Of a stretch of DNA of 30,824 nt, positions 9,606 to 19,841 are shown piece after piece. A program made the translations under genes and the position numbers. This DNA is from Dimargaris cristalligena (Eukaryota; Kickxellomycota; Dimargaritomycetes; Dimargaritales; Dimargaritaceae): contig JANBQC010000332.1 of the NCBI GenBank assembly GCA_027576995.1, positions 1-30,824 of the forward strand. Direction: 5' to 3'. The notes below the pieces were generated by a model. That model did no database searches. It had not been told where the DNA came from and saw nothing but the letters and a program-made list of their open reading frames with translations. Position 1 is the stretch's first letter; each line of letters starts with the position of its first letter.

Positions 9606-12600
9606 TCAGAAAATTCCCCCCGACTTGGCATTGGCGGATTTCTCGCGAAAGAATCCGGCAATTTTCCCCACAACGGGCCCAAATCGGTCACACTGGGTAC
9701 GCCGTTGCTCGATCCAGCCCGGTAACTTCCGGGATATCCGCGACGTCGAGTAACGCTCGTCCAGTAAAACAATGACCGCGTAGTCATTGCGGTGACGGAT
9801 GGCCCGACCGATTGACTGATTCACAGCCTTCATGCAAAGATTTTCGTAATAGGTTTGGGCCTCGCTAGACTGGAGTACGGTGCGAATATCGACAGGGCCT
9901 CCGTTGGTCGACGCCGATGGCAGCTCACTTGACCTTGAGGAGGCATCGGAAGAAGGGCCACCGGACCCCTCCCTTTTTGTAGCAGGCAGGTCTCCCGATT
10001 CTTCGCCTACTGTGGTTGCTGAGGTCACCGGGACCCGACGAGCCGATTCACCAACGAACCGAATTTTTTCCTGTAGTTCACGCGAACCCAAATTAGCGAA
10101 GGGCAGCCCCACCATGACGATACCCCGCCCCAAATCATCGCCGAAATTGATCCCTTCACTCATTTTTCCGCCCACCACACTCAGCAAGAGAGCACCCGTA
10201 CGGAACGGCAGCGGAGGGCCGGGGGGTCCCGAGGAATTGGTTCCGGTCGGGGGCAGGGTATGGCGTGCGGCTTGGCTGTATTCGGCCAGAACGCCCTCGG
10301 CATTACCTTCCCCTGACCGTGGTTCCCGAAAAACCTGCTTCTTACGGTCTAGCTTGGCCAAGTGGCCGGTTTGGGACCAGTGTTGGTATACTTGATCCAG
10401 GTAAGCATAGGATGGAAAGAAACACACAACGCCGTGGGGAATCACGTTACATAGGTTAAGCAACGCCTTGCCGAGTTCGTCAGTCAACGCCGTGTTCTTG
10501 CGGGATTGGGCCAAAAAGTTAAAGGGGCGGCCGGTGGGGCCTTGGTTAACCGACAAAGCTAGTAAGGAAGATGGCGGGATGATATGGCCGCAGCTGAATC
10601 GGTGGATTTGGGTGGGCGGGAGATAACTGAAGAGCAAATCCAACAATTCGGTCACCTAATTTAAAAAGCAAATTCAACATAGTGATTCGGACTATCATTA
10701 GTTTAGCATGGTTTGCCAGTTTACCATCCCTTCGGTTGCAAGGTAAGGGTAGTGGCAGGTATTAATAGCCGTAGTGGACAAACCGGGTAATTCGGGGCAC
10801 TTACCGGCTCCATTGTACCTCCGGCCAAGACCACACTGCGGGCCTCGTTGACGATATCCCGAAAGCTTTCTTGGGGATTTAATAACACGTATTTAAGGGA
10901 AGGCTGCGGCAAGCTTTGGGCATTTTGAGCGGGGATCATGTCAAGAATAACACGGCCATCTTGGTCTGCGTTGGTCAGGGTCATCAGAAACGATTCGATT
11001 AGGGGTAGAGTGGATTTTTGGGACGTCCATTCTTCGGCCTCATCTGACTGGAGGCTTGGGAGTTGCTTGGAAGGGATCGTTGATGTCCCCCCGACTTTGG
11101 CATGCTGCTGCTGTTGCTTCTCCACAAATCCATTGAGCTATCGATCCGGGTGAAGTAATATATCATTCGAAAGAGGGGATAGTCGTGGGTTAGACTAGTA
11201 TGCATCATCGCCCAGTTTATGGAAAAGGGTTCATAGCTATTCGTGAAGGACCCGATAAAAGATATGGTCGAGACCCGTTTGCTAGTTTAAATATCAAGTC
11301 TGTAACCCTATGCCAACCATTATTACCTATTGTATCACACACTTACTTTCTTGGATATCTCGCTTAGTTTCATATATTTCTGAATTTTAAATAGATTGAT
11401 GTTATCGATTTTTAATTCATGGAGAAGGTCGTTGGGTTTGATCAAATGCGACCCTGTCTCCTCGCCTCGGTCCATTGAGGACATCGAATCCAGTGCTATT
11501 TTACCGTGGCCCCCGGAGTTTAGGTATTTGCGCAAGGCGGTGAGCAGAAGGAGGATCTGTTTAACGTAACTGACATTGCTGCCTTTTAGTCGGTTCTTAT
11601 ATTTCTGGAAATAGGACGAAAGTTGGGAATAGGCCCGATTGACTTGGTCCAGATTAATGATGATGCTGTGGATTTGGGTGATTGTATCAACGAGGCTGGG
11701 GTAGTAGAGTTTGAACAATAGTGGAAGCCGGGGTGGGTTAGTCGGGAAAGCAACCCAATACTACCGACAGACTATCTGACATCGCTGGACCTCTAATAAT
11801 GGCCAGAGCGCTGAGGTATACACACATATATGAGAGTGCTGGTCATTCAGAACTTGAATTATCTAAGCCTCACAAATAAATTATTAAATGTACCTACTTG
11901 TGAGCTTCATCGATAATGACAATGTTGTTGTGGGGGTCAATTCCCAGGGCCTCGCGAGCAGATTTTTGTAGCAACAAGTTATAGGGCAGAGTTACCATCT
12001 AGAAAGACAACGCAAAAATCGAGGCCAGGGAAGTATCCATAAGGTCGGTTTAGAAGAGGATAAATTACGAAATATGTTGATGACCTAGCAGCAACGGGTG
12101 GACAAGTGAATACCGTTCATGGAAACTCACCTGGGCCTCGGCGATGCTGGACCGGGTACCGTAGTACGGACAAGTTCCCAAATCCTTCCCTATTTTAACC
12201 ATATCCTCGATATCGTGAATCTGGCTCATTGAGTGGTCTTGGAAATCCGTCAATTGCTGCTTATCGGAGGGAAAATAGGGACATTTGTGATTGCCGCTAG
12301 TGGATTTCTTCTGCATATCTAGGCAGGTCTCATTAACCCGCTGGATGCTGGATAGGGAACGAACGGCGTCGTTGATACATAGGGTTTTTCGGGAGCCAAG
12401 GGAGGTGGATTTGATCTGCTCGGAATACCCGGTCTTGCGAATTTCGTGGACCATTTGGGAAAGCTGTGAATGGGTTCGAGATGTAAATAGAATCTATATT
12501 GTCGGATTGGAAGAAGGATTGGGGCAGAAGGGGGTTAATCGAGGTTTCGGGAGGTCGTACACACCCCAATGGGCGCGCTCGAGAAAAAGGTTCACTCCAA

Positions 12601-14027
12601 GAGTTTGAAATATACTGATAAATAAATCGCGAATGGGCTGGATTGAAATACAGCGGTAGTGAATACTCCTCGCTTCAACGCAGCACCAGTGACCAGCGAT
12701 TTACCTTGGTGACGGGTGAACCAATATCTTCATCGTCCGAAGAGTCGTCATAGCTTCCACAAGGCCGCTGTTTCTTGCCTTTTGTAGTCTCCAACCTATA
12801 AAGCACGACCCAAACAAAGTGGTTGACCAAGCATAGCGAAGAGAAGGTATTAATATAATAATTAGCCGAATCTGATCAATTTAAGGTGATAAGCGAAGTA
12901 TTATAGGCACCATGATAAACCGAATTTTAGACATTACGTGAGGGTTACTTACTGCTGAAGTAATTTCCGAACCGATCCAGAGTAGCCGTCCTCGCCGATA
13001 ATACCCACCACCGAATCGGTTTCCCCTTCACTTTCGTAGGGAGCTACTAGATGCTCGCTATCTTCTGCCTCGGAATCCTTAAGGGATGTCTAGGAAGTTA
13101 CACCATTATTTATATATCAGATAGTATACCGAATTAGTCGCGGGCCTTAGTGCAAAAAGTGAAAATTGGCGAGTAATAGGCATTTTCCATATCCATGAAT
13201 GGCTCCGAGTGATGTATATTAAAGGAAGGTAATCGGTGTTTAATAAAATATCTTACCACGCTAGGGATCGTTCGGTTGCGTTTGGATCGACGATCTCGAT
13301 TCCATTTTTTCACTTTTTCACGTCGGCGCAACTGCTTAGCCCGCTGGTCATCCAGGATTTGCCGCTGTTGTTTGATTCTGGCGTCGAGCTCCTGCAAAAT
13401 CACCCAATCCGGTTCACCTGTGTAAAATAGGCATAATAGTACCGGTGAGGGGGGGGGGGGTTGGAACCACGGATTTGTGAACGAACATTTAGTGGTGGGT
13501 AGATTTAAATATCGTCTTAGAGAGTTTAAAAGAAGCACTATTAGATACCGAGATCCCAAATGTCACCTACCCGACGTGTTTTGTTGGATTAGCTGGGATT
13601 GAAGAGTCTCTTTGGCGATGTCGAGTCGCTGGCTGTGGTCGTTCAGCCATTTTAACGACCCGCAAATTATACTAAGAGTTTTTCCCTGTTGAGGGCAGTG
13701 GGGGATGGTGTTATTTATATTTAATGACATGGTTGATTATTTTGGGAGCATATTAGAGATTGGTCTATACCAAAGTTTGCGGTATTATACACCGCGCTCT
13801 TCATATCAAAGCTATCGGGTAGGTAAACTTACCGTACCAGTGGGGCTTTCGAAGATACCCACTTGACGTTGCTCCAAAGCATTATAAAGGTTTTTCATGA
13901 AGTCCTCTTGGATAGTGTAAGGCTGGTAGGGAAAGCCGAAGCTATCGCTGTGGAGAGGAACCGGCAGTGTTGGCTCGGGTTCGGCCTGCCGTGTGGCCTC
14001 ATTGGGTTGCTCAGGAGAAGCGAGCAT
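9606..14027 (-). CDS. CHL1: CHL1/DDX11-type Fe-S DNA helicase (ten exons)
   Basis: Exons on the minus strand: 14027-13833, 13685-13571, 13417-13257, 13089-12953, 12795-12705, 12493-12131, 11998-11898, 11695-11347, 11137-10805 and 10655-9606. All introns are GT-AG and the phases close into 964 residues, close to human DDX11. This is a superfamily 2 XPD-like 5'-3' helicase needed for sister chromatid cohesion and replication-fork stability in the nucleus. Visible marks: Q-motif region [11 protein letters not shown] (30-40), Walker A GTGKT (64-68) assembled across intron 1, SRTHSQL (238-244), four Fe-S cysteines at 272, 290, 304 and 341, DEAH at 384-387, motif V around [14 protein letters not shown], and motif [11 protein letters not shown] (895-903). 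The EPDWV segment and the GFVEK motif are typical of CHL1 rather than XPD, FANCJ or RTEL1. A Ser/Gly/Pro-rich insert (about 817-880) lies in the last exon. Divergent from SDO1. Confidence 0.95.
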
Positions 14028-14528
14028 GGGGGAATGCTAAATTGGAAAGTTGTGAAGCGTTTGACGAAGAGTACCGTGCAATAGGCGAGTTTCCTATATG
14101 TATATACCAAAATAAAAAAAGACGGGTCGTTTAATCCATATGAGCACATAAAGTATATCTTATTGCCAATACTCCGCCATAGCGACCGGGAAATAGTCTG
14201 AGACTGTCTAGTAAACAGTAAGCAGCGGCGCTATAGAGGTCCAAAAAGCATACGGGTCACGTTACCTGAATTGCCGGGAAAAAGATTTAATCGTGCAGCC
14301 TTGCTGACCAATCCCTTTTGTACCTCAAATAGCCTTTAGTAATAGGAAAGGGGGGAAGGCGAAACTCAGTCCTCCAGAAACACCCAGCTAAAGTTAGGCA
14401 GGCCTACCAGCATGTTGAATTCCACCGCGCACATTGTTAAAGGTTCATTCCTTTAATTGTCTTATAGCTTGTTACCTGTGTACACCCCCCTTAATTTAGC
14501 CCTATCCCTACTTACAAAACTTCTCAAC
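14028..14528. other. Divergent intergenic region CHL1 / SDO1
   Basis: About 500 bases between two genes transcribed away from each other. No protein-like frame and no RNA gene is recognised. It presumably contains both promoters, but no canonical TATA box stands out for SDO1. Confidence 0.5.
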
Positions 14529-15845
14529 ATGTCCCTTTTCCAACCCAGCAACCAAATCAAGTAAGAGCGAACTCCAGAACGCATGTATAGAGTGGACCTA
14601 AGAACCTACTATGGGTAGTATTCTAGTAAAACCCTTGACACCCAGCCTAATGACCCCAACTTGCTTCAACCTACCTACACCTATAATAGACTGACCAATG
14701 TCTCAATTGTACGCCTAAAGAAGGGCGGCAAACGCTTCGAGGTGGCCTGTTATAATAACAAGGTCATGGAATGGCGCAACAACGTGTAAGTTATCCGAAA
14801 TTAATAATACCCCTGATATACCCATGTAGTATGGCTGCACTGTGGTTTATTCCGACAATTTTTTACTTGTACACACACACACATATTAACACTACGAATG
14901 AACTTACTTAAACGCTTATTTTGTGTATGCGAACCCTACTCCTGGCTACACTACCTAGCGAAACGGACATTGACGAGGTTCTTCAAATTCACTCGGTCTT
15001 CGTCAATGTGTCCAAGGGCCAGGTTGCCAATAAAGACGAACTCCTCAAGGCCTTTAAAACCGACGATACAGATAAAATTATCAAGGAGGTAAGTTCCCGC
15101 AGTTTCCCGACCCTGTCCCCTGAGGCCCACGCATTAGCAGACCCCCTTTTTTAAATGGTCCCTGGGGGACTCGCTATATGATCTAGGAGAGGGGGGATCC
15201 CATATTTACCCCTCGGTAAACATTACCAGCCTCCTGGACCCCCTTTTTTTTTGTTAGAAACCAGCAGTGATTGACTAAGGCCACTGTCACTGGTTCCATT
15301 GCACCCCTCCCCTTCCCCCTCTCGCTCTTTGCCACCCACACTAGATTCTGAAAAAGGGGGAAATGCAAGTCAGCGAAAAGGAACGACAGAACAAACTCGA
15401 TTCGATGCACCGGGATATCTCCACCATTGTGGCCGAGAAATGCATCAACCCGGAGACTAAACGGCCGTACACCGTGACCATGGTGGAAAAGGCCATGAAT
15501 GACCTACACTACAGCATCCACCCCAACCGCAGCGCCAAACAGCAGGCGCTGGACGTCATTCGCCAGCTCCAGGACAAGAAAATCCTCGCCATCGCGCGGG
15601 CCCAGATGCGGGTCCGGGTCGTGATTCAGAGCAAAGACGCTAAGCGGATTAAAGAGAAGATATTGCCGTTTGTCGGGTCCGTGGAGGACGAAGACTGGGG
15701 ATCCGACTCCTATGAACTGGTGGCCCTTATTGAACCGGGCCAGTTGCGGAAAATTACTGAACTACTGCAAACCGAGACCAAGGGACGTGGTCAGGTGGAA
15801 GTGCTTAACCTGCATGAGACGCGGGAGGGTGATATTAAGTTTTAA
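14529..15845 (+). CDS. SDO1: SDO1/SBDS ribosome maturation factor (four exons)
   Basis: Exons are 14529-14560, 14690-14785, 14959-15088 and 15345-15845, giving 252 residues; SBDS in other eukaryotes is about 250. The protein works with the GTPase EFL1 to release eIF6/TIF6 from late 60S ribosomal subunits in the cytoplasm. Family marks include the start [11 protein letters not shown], the N-terminal FYSH domain with [16 protein letters not shown] and [18 protein letters not shown], the middle domain with [12 protein letters not shown] and [11 protein letters not shown], and the C-terminal ferredoxin-like domain ending in the [12 protein letters not shown] segment. The first coding exon is only 32 bases. 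Intron 2 contains a short (AC)n run near 14870. An AATAAA follows 78 bases after the stop. Confidence is high because every exon boundary falls where the family alignment demands. Confidence 0.96.
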
Positions 15846-15922
15846 ATATCTATACTATACCTCGCCGTGGATTTTCTAATATAACCCATGAATGCTCCCG
15901 AATTAACTCCGATGGATAAAAC

Positions 15923-15928
15923 AATAAA
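15923..15928 (+). terminator. Candidate polyadenylation signal of SDO1
   Basis: AATAAA 78 bases downstream of the SDO1 stop codon, in the right orientation. Confidence 0.4.
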
Positions 15929-17483
15929 TTAGCGCGGTTTATTTGTAAGGATAAGGAGTTTATTGAATTGTGTTGAGTTGATTTGCATTTCGCCCCCCAA
16001 ATGTTCAACATTGTGGTGGATTACAGTACTGCTCATCAGCCCGCTGCATATTGGCGTATAGATCACGCGTAAGGAAGACCGCGTTCACCCTTTTTCGTAT
16101 CAACATTCCTCTAAGTTGGGAAGGGGCAATCAGAAGTAAACAATGGTGTTTATGATGACCGTTGAACAGGTTAACCAATCAGGAGACGTGTGGGGCCTTG
16201 ATGTTTTGTTTACATTTTCACCAGTTGATTGGTGGTGTTCTATACGCACCACGGCAACCTCTCGACAACACACGGGCAGGGCTGCTTTCGAGCAACAATA
16301 ACCCCTTTGGAATGGCTTAATCCGGGTATTAGGAGCGGCACTAACAGATATATAGGCAGACGAAGCGGCTCCCAATCCGCCTAGTTTGGCATTGGCAGAG
16401 TATGGTCATTCTACCTTATCCTGTGAACAGCAAAGTCGCTCTTTTATATGTTCCCCATTTCTTATTTGCTTTATTTCGTATTAACATTGTTTAGTATCTT
16501 TATTCTCAGCGCTCTTCCTACCTCTACCTTCCTTGACACTGGCCTTGCAGCACCCGTTTAGCGTTTTCCCCGTTTGCCCACGTCATGTACCCACTTGCCG
16601 CTCCGTCTCCACCCTATCGGAGTCTCGCAAGCCGTTGAGCGCCTCCTCTGTCTCTTTCCATTCATTTCTACTAATCCTCTTTGCCGTACTATCTAACCAT
16701 TCCTGGCCGGGGCTCTTCGCTGCGTGGACGAGACCCCCTCTTACTCCTGCTCTTGTATTTTGTTATTACGTACGTTATACTTCTTTGTGATATCTCGCTC
16801 CCTTCCGCATATTAATTCAGCTCTACTCTGCAACCCTAACAGTCACCGTTGCAGCCACGCTCTTCTGACCTATTTCCCCCTTTTCTTTTCCCCCCCACAG
16901 CCGGGATTAGGTTAGGTGTGCTATACCCCCATCCCTGGCTCCTAACTAACTAATATCGGTACTAGTGCCCGGTAAAGCGCTAAAAAAATACTACTGTTTC
17001 CCCTAGCTCTCGTTGCGGTTGATCGCTGTAGCCAGACACCCGCTTCTTTTGGCTTCTGGAGCAACAGCTCGTCGTTCCTTGTTTTTTTTGGCGTATAAAT
17101 TGTTGGGCTGACTAGCAGCTATTAGTCAGGTACCACCTTTCTGCCCTTGGGTTACTGACACACCATTTCATAACCCCTCCACTCCTCTATTCACTCCCTT
17201 TCCCTTGACCCTACACACCTACTGTCCTCCCTTCCTATCCCTCTCTATTCGTGCTACTCGTTCTGTTTTAACGACTTGTATTCGCTATTCTTTGATACTC
17301 CCACGAACCCCGAACGATCCCTTTCTCCTCCAAAACATTAGCTTTGCTCCCATACACCTCTACTTGTCCGGATATCCAACCGCGGCTCTCAAACTAACCC
17401 CGTCACTTCAGCCCGCTTTCATACTTTCCCACACCGGGCTAAACCCCCGCCCCTCCTCCGTCCCCCAGGGTGCTACCACCAAT
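15929..17483 (+). promoter_or_regulatory. Long upstream/leader region of the SepH-like kinase
   Basis: No convincing gene. The proximal half, from about 16430 to 17483, is strongly pyrimidine-rich, as in a long fungal 5' leader, with TATAAAT at 17094-17100. The distal part holds two forkhead-type sites (GTAAACA at 16136-16142 and TGTTTAC at 16207-16213) and two CCAAT boxes in opposite orientation (16175-16179 and 16228-16232). Frames such as 17205-17483, upstream of the kinase start, are Pro/Ser/Leu-rich leader sequence. A CCCCCAG just before the start codon could be the acceptor of a leader intron. Confidence 0.45.
17094..17100 (+). promoter_or_regulatory. Candidate TATA box of the SepH-like kinase
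   Basis: TATAAAT about 390 bases upstream of the chosen start. It is followed by a long pyrimidine-rich tract, as expected of a leader. Only the motif and position support it. Confidence 0.4.
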
Positions 17484-19217
17484 ATGCCGGTTATCCAGCA
17501 GTACCAATTGGGCGACTGCATCGGCAAGGGTGCCTTCGGTACCGTGTTCCGCGGCCTCAATCTGACTAACGGGAAGGTCGTGGCCGTCAAGCAAATCTCA
17601 CTGGAGAACGTGACCACCCTCCGCCGCCCCTCCGAGCACCCTTCGTCCCGGCCTAACCCCAATGACCCTAAACAGCCGCTTCAACGCAGCCACCAGGCCT
17701 CCCGCCCTCCGGCCATGGCCTCGGCCGAAACGGTCATCGATTCCTGCCTATCCGAAGTCGCCATTTTGAAAAAACTGCAGCACCCTAATATCGTGCGGTA
17801 CCTCGGGTTCGTCCAGACGGACGCAAACCTGTACCAAATTTTAGAATACTGCGAAAACGGCTCGCTGCGCTCCATTTACAAGAAATTCGGCCGATTTCCG
17901 GAACACTTGGTCGGCGTGTATCTGGGGCAGGTCTTGGCCGGCCTTACCTACCTGCACAAGCAGGGCATCATCCACCGGGACATCAAGGGCGCCAACATTT
18001 TGTCCACGAAGGATGGACGCGTCAAACTCGCCGATTTCGGCGTTTCCACGTTGGTGAATGATGAGGACCCCCACTCGGTGGGCTCACCCTATTGGATGGC
18101 CCCCGAGGTGATTGAGCTCGGTGGGGTGACTACCGCCGCGGATATCTGGAGCCTGGGCTGTACGGTGATTGAACTCCTCCAGGGTGAACCCCCTTATGGG
18201 CGTTTGTCCACCGTCGCCGCCCTCTTTCGGATGGTTCAGGATCCCCACCCGCCGCTGCCGACGGGCCTTTCCTCGTTAGTGCGCGACTTTTTGCGCCATT
18301 GTTTCCCCAAAGACCCCAGTCAGCGCGGCTCGGCCCCGTTTCTGTCAAGGCATCCGTGGATCCAAAAATGCCGTCCGCCGCAGACGGGTTTCGACGACTT
18401 TGATGACCGGTACGGGACTGTGACCTTGCCTACCCAAACCCAAACCCAGGACCAAAACCAGACCTCGGTTCCCGCCAACCCCCCGAACCCGACTGCTTCG
18501 AATACCACGTTCCAGGAGGCTATCCGGACGGTTCAGCAGTGGAACGCCGACCCTGTCAACCGCCCGCCTACGGGCCGCGCCATTACTCGCACCCGCAGCA
18601 ACACCATTGCTGCCCAGCCCCCGCCTATTTCACGGCCCACCTCCAAACACGACTTGGCCAGGTACTGTTCCAACGCAGCCGATGAAGAAAACTGGGACCA
18701 GGATTTTGACGATCTTAGTAACCTCACTCTCAGTAACTTGAAACAGACCGAGAAGGTGCTGGAGTTAACTTTATCCCCTTCCAGCCATTCCGTCCACCAC
18801 CACCTCCACCACCCGCAGCAACAGCAGTATCAGCAACTTGGCCATCACCACACCCAACAGTATCCGCAAGCCCTGCGACACCCCCCCAAGCGGCTATCAT
18901 CCTACACTCACGATGACGGACTGCCGTCGCGGGCGGATTCCCCTACCGAACCGGATAAGCTTAACCAAAGTATGTCCTCCACCCTCACCATTCCGAGCGA
19001 CGAGGCCGTCAGTCTGCTGACCCCCAGCATAACGCGTCATTCCACCCGATCACCACGCACGAGTTACTCCCATGGTTCGTACCCGTCCATCAACCTCAGC
19101 CACATTTTCCTGTCCTCCACGAATCGGCCCGGGCCTGTGGTAGACCAGGACAACTGGGATGATGATTACGATTTGCCCGCCGACGGTTGGGACTTTACCC
19201 AAGCTCGCCGTAAATAA
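17484..19217 (+). CDS. SepH/Cdc7-like septation (MAP3K-type) protein kinase
   Basis: The 577-residue product is a Ser/Thr kinase of the group that triggers septum formation and mitotic exit (Cdc7 in fission yeast, SepH in Aspergillus, Cdc15 in budding yeast). Kinase marks: GKGAFGTV (14-21), AVK with Lys36, alpha-C Glu91, HRDIKGAN with Asp166, DFG with Asp184, GSPYWMAPE (200-208). The YQLGDCIGKGAFG, EYCENGSL and FGRFPEHLVG segments match SepH-type kinases closely. I start at 17484 (MPVIQQYQLG); the frame is open back to 17205, but that part looks like leader. Two oddities: a Pro/Ser-rich insert of about 40 residues (43-83) between the beta-3 strand and the alpha-C helix, and a tail of only about 280 residues, low in complexity with His- and Gln-rich runs, where family members usually exceed 900 residues. 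Acidic Trp motifs recur at 402-408 (ENWDQDF) and 556-562 (DNWDDDY). Confidence 0.88.
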   Translation: MPVIQQYQLGDCIGKGAFGTVFRGLNLTNGKVVAVKQISLENVTTLRRPSEHPSSRPNPNDPKQPLQRSHQASRPPAMASAETVIDSCLSEVAILKKLQHPNIVRYLGFVQTDANLYQILEYCENGSLRSIYKKFGRFPEHLVGVYLGQVLAGLTYLHKQGIIHRDIKGANILSTKDGRVKLADFGVSTLVNDEDPHSVGSPYWMAPEVIELGGVTTAADIWSLGCTVIELLQGEPPYGRLSTVAALFRMVQDPHPPLPTGLSSLVRDFLRHCFPKDPSQRGSAPFLSRHPWIQKCRPPQTGFDDFDDRYGTVTLPTQTQTQDQNQTSVPANPPNPTASNTTFQEAIRTVQQWNADPVNRPPTGRAITRTRSNTIAAQPPPISRPTSKHDLARYCSNAADEENWDQDFDDLSNLTLSNLKQTEKVLELTLSPSSHSVHHHLHHPQQQQYQQLGHHHTQQYPQALRHPPKRLSSYTHDDGLPSRADSPTEPDKLNQSMSSTLTIPSDEAVSLLTPSITRHSTRSPRTSYSHGSYPSINLSHIFLSSTNRPGPVVDQDNWDDDYDLPADGWDFTQARRK

Positions 19218-19841
19218 TTTCCTAATGCTATTTCATTGAGGCAACCCCACACCCAAATGCCCTAACACACACACCCCTTTTTATGTTTCTTTGTATGATC
19301 TCCCATTTTTTTTTATATACTTCCTTTTGGAATTTGATTGGCTTGACATCTTTTTTTATCAAAAAGAAAATGAAACGGCCCGGTTTGGTTGGATTTCAAA
19401 TCATTGAATGATAGCAATAATGACTGTATTTCTCACTCACTCACTCACTTTTTATCACCTTTTCCCCTCAAGATTACACTCCATGGCACACGTTTGTCAA
19501 TCGCATATAATTTACCACCATGAAAATGTCTTAATAAAAAATAATATTACACCTTTTTTCCACAAAGGAAGATCCCCAAAACAGTATTCGCACTACTTTG
19601 ACATCCAAGACGTAGTCATGTACACCATATATTTTGGCATTGGGCGGAGATCAAATTTAGAGTCTACTAATCTCCGCTTATTCGCGAATGTATTATTAAT
19701 CATCCAGTGAATCGGCCCAATCTACTTATTATTAGAGTAGTGAAATAAATCCAGGTCCAATTCTCCATAAGCCAATCTTAACCCAGTTGATTTACCAGTA
19801 TAAATTCAGGCACTAACCATACCAGTATAGTAAATCCTACT
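19218..19841. other. Convergent 3' intergenic region
   Basis: AT-rich sequence between the ends of the kinase gene and HEATR6. It contains short (AC)n and ACTC repeats near 19266 and 19434, T-runs near 19307, and an AATAAA at 19533-19538 that may serve the kinase gene. The 100-codon frame at 19408-19710 has no recognisable features. Confidence 0.5.

Noticed and set aside
13445..13457. G-run as a quadruplex or assembly artefact
   Set aside because: On the coding strand it is a C-rich pyrimidine tract inside CHL1 intron 2, close to the acceptor; no further explanation is needed.
17205..17483. 93-residue N-terminal extension of the SepH-like kinase
   Set aside because: Pro/Ser/Leu-rich translation of a pyrimidine-rich leader; homologous kinases begin just before the YQLGDCIGKG motif.
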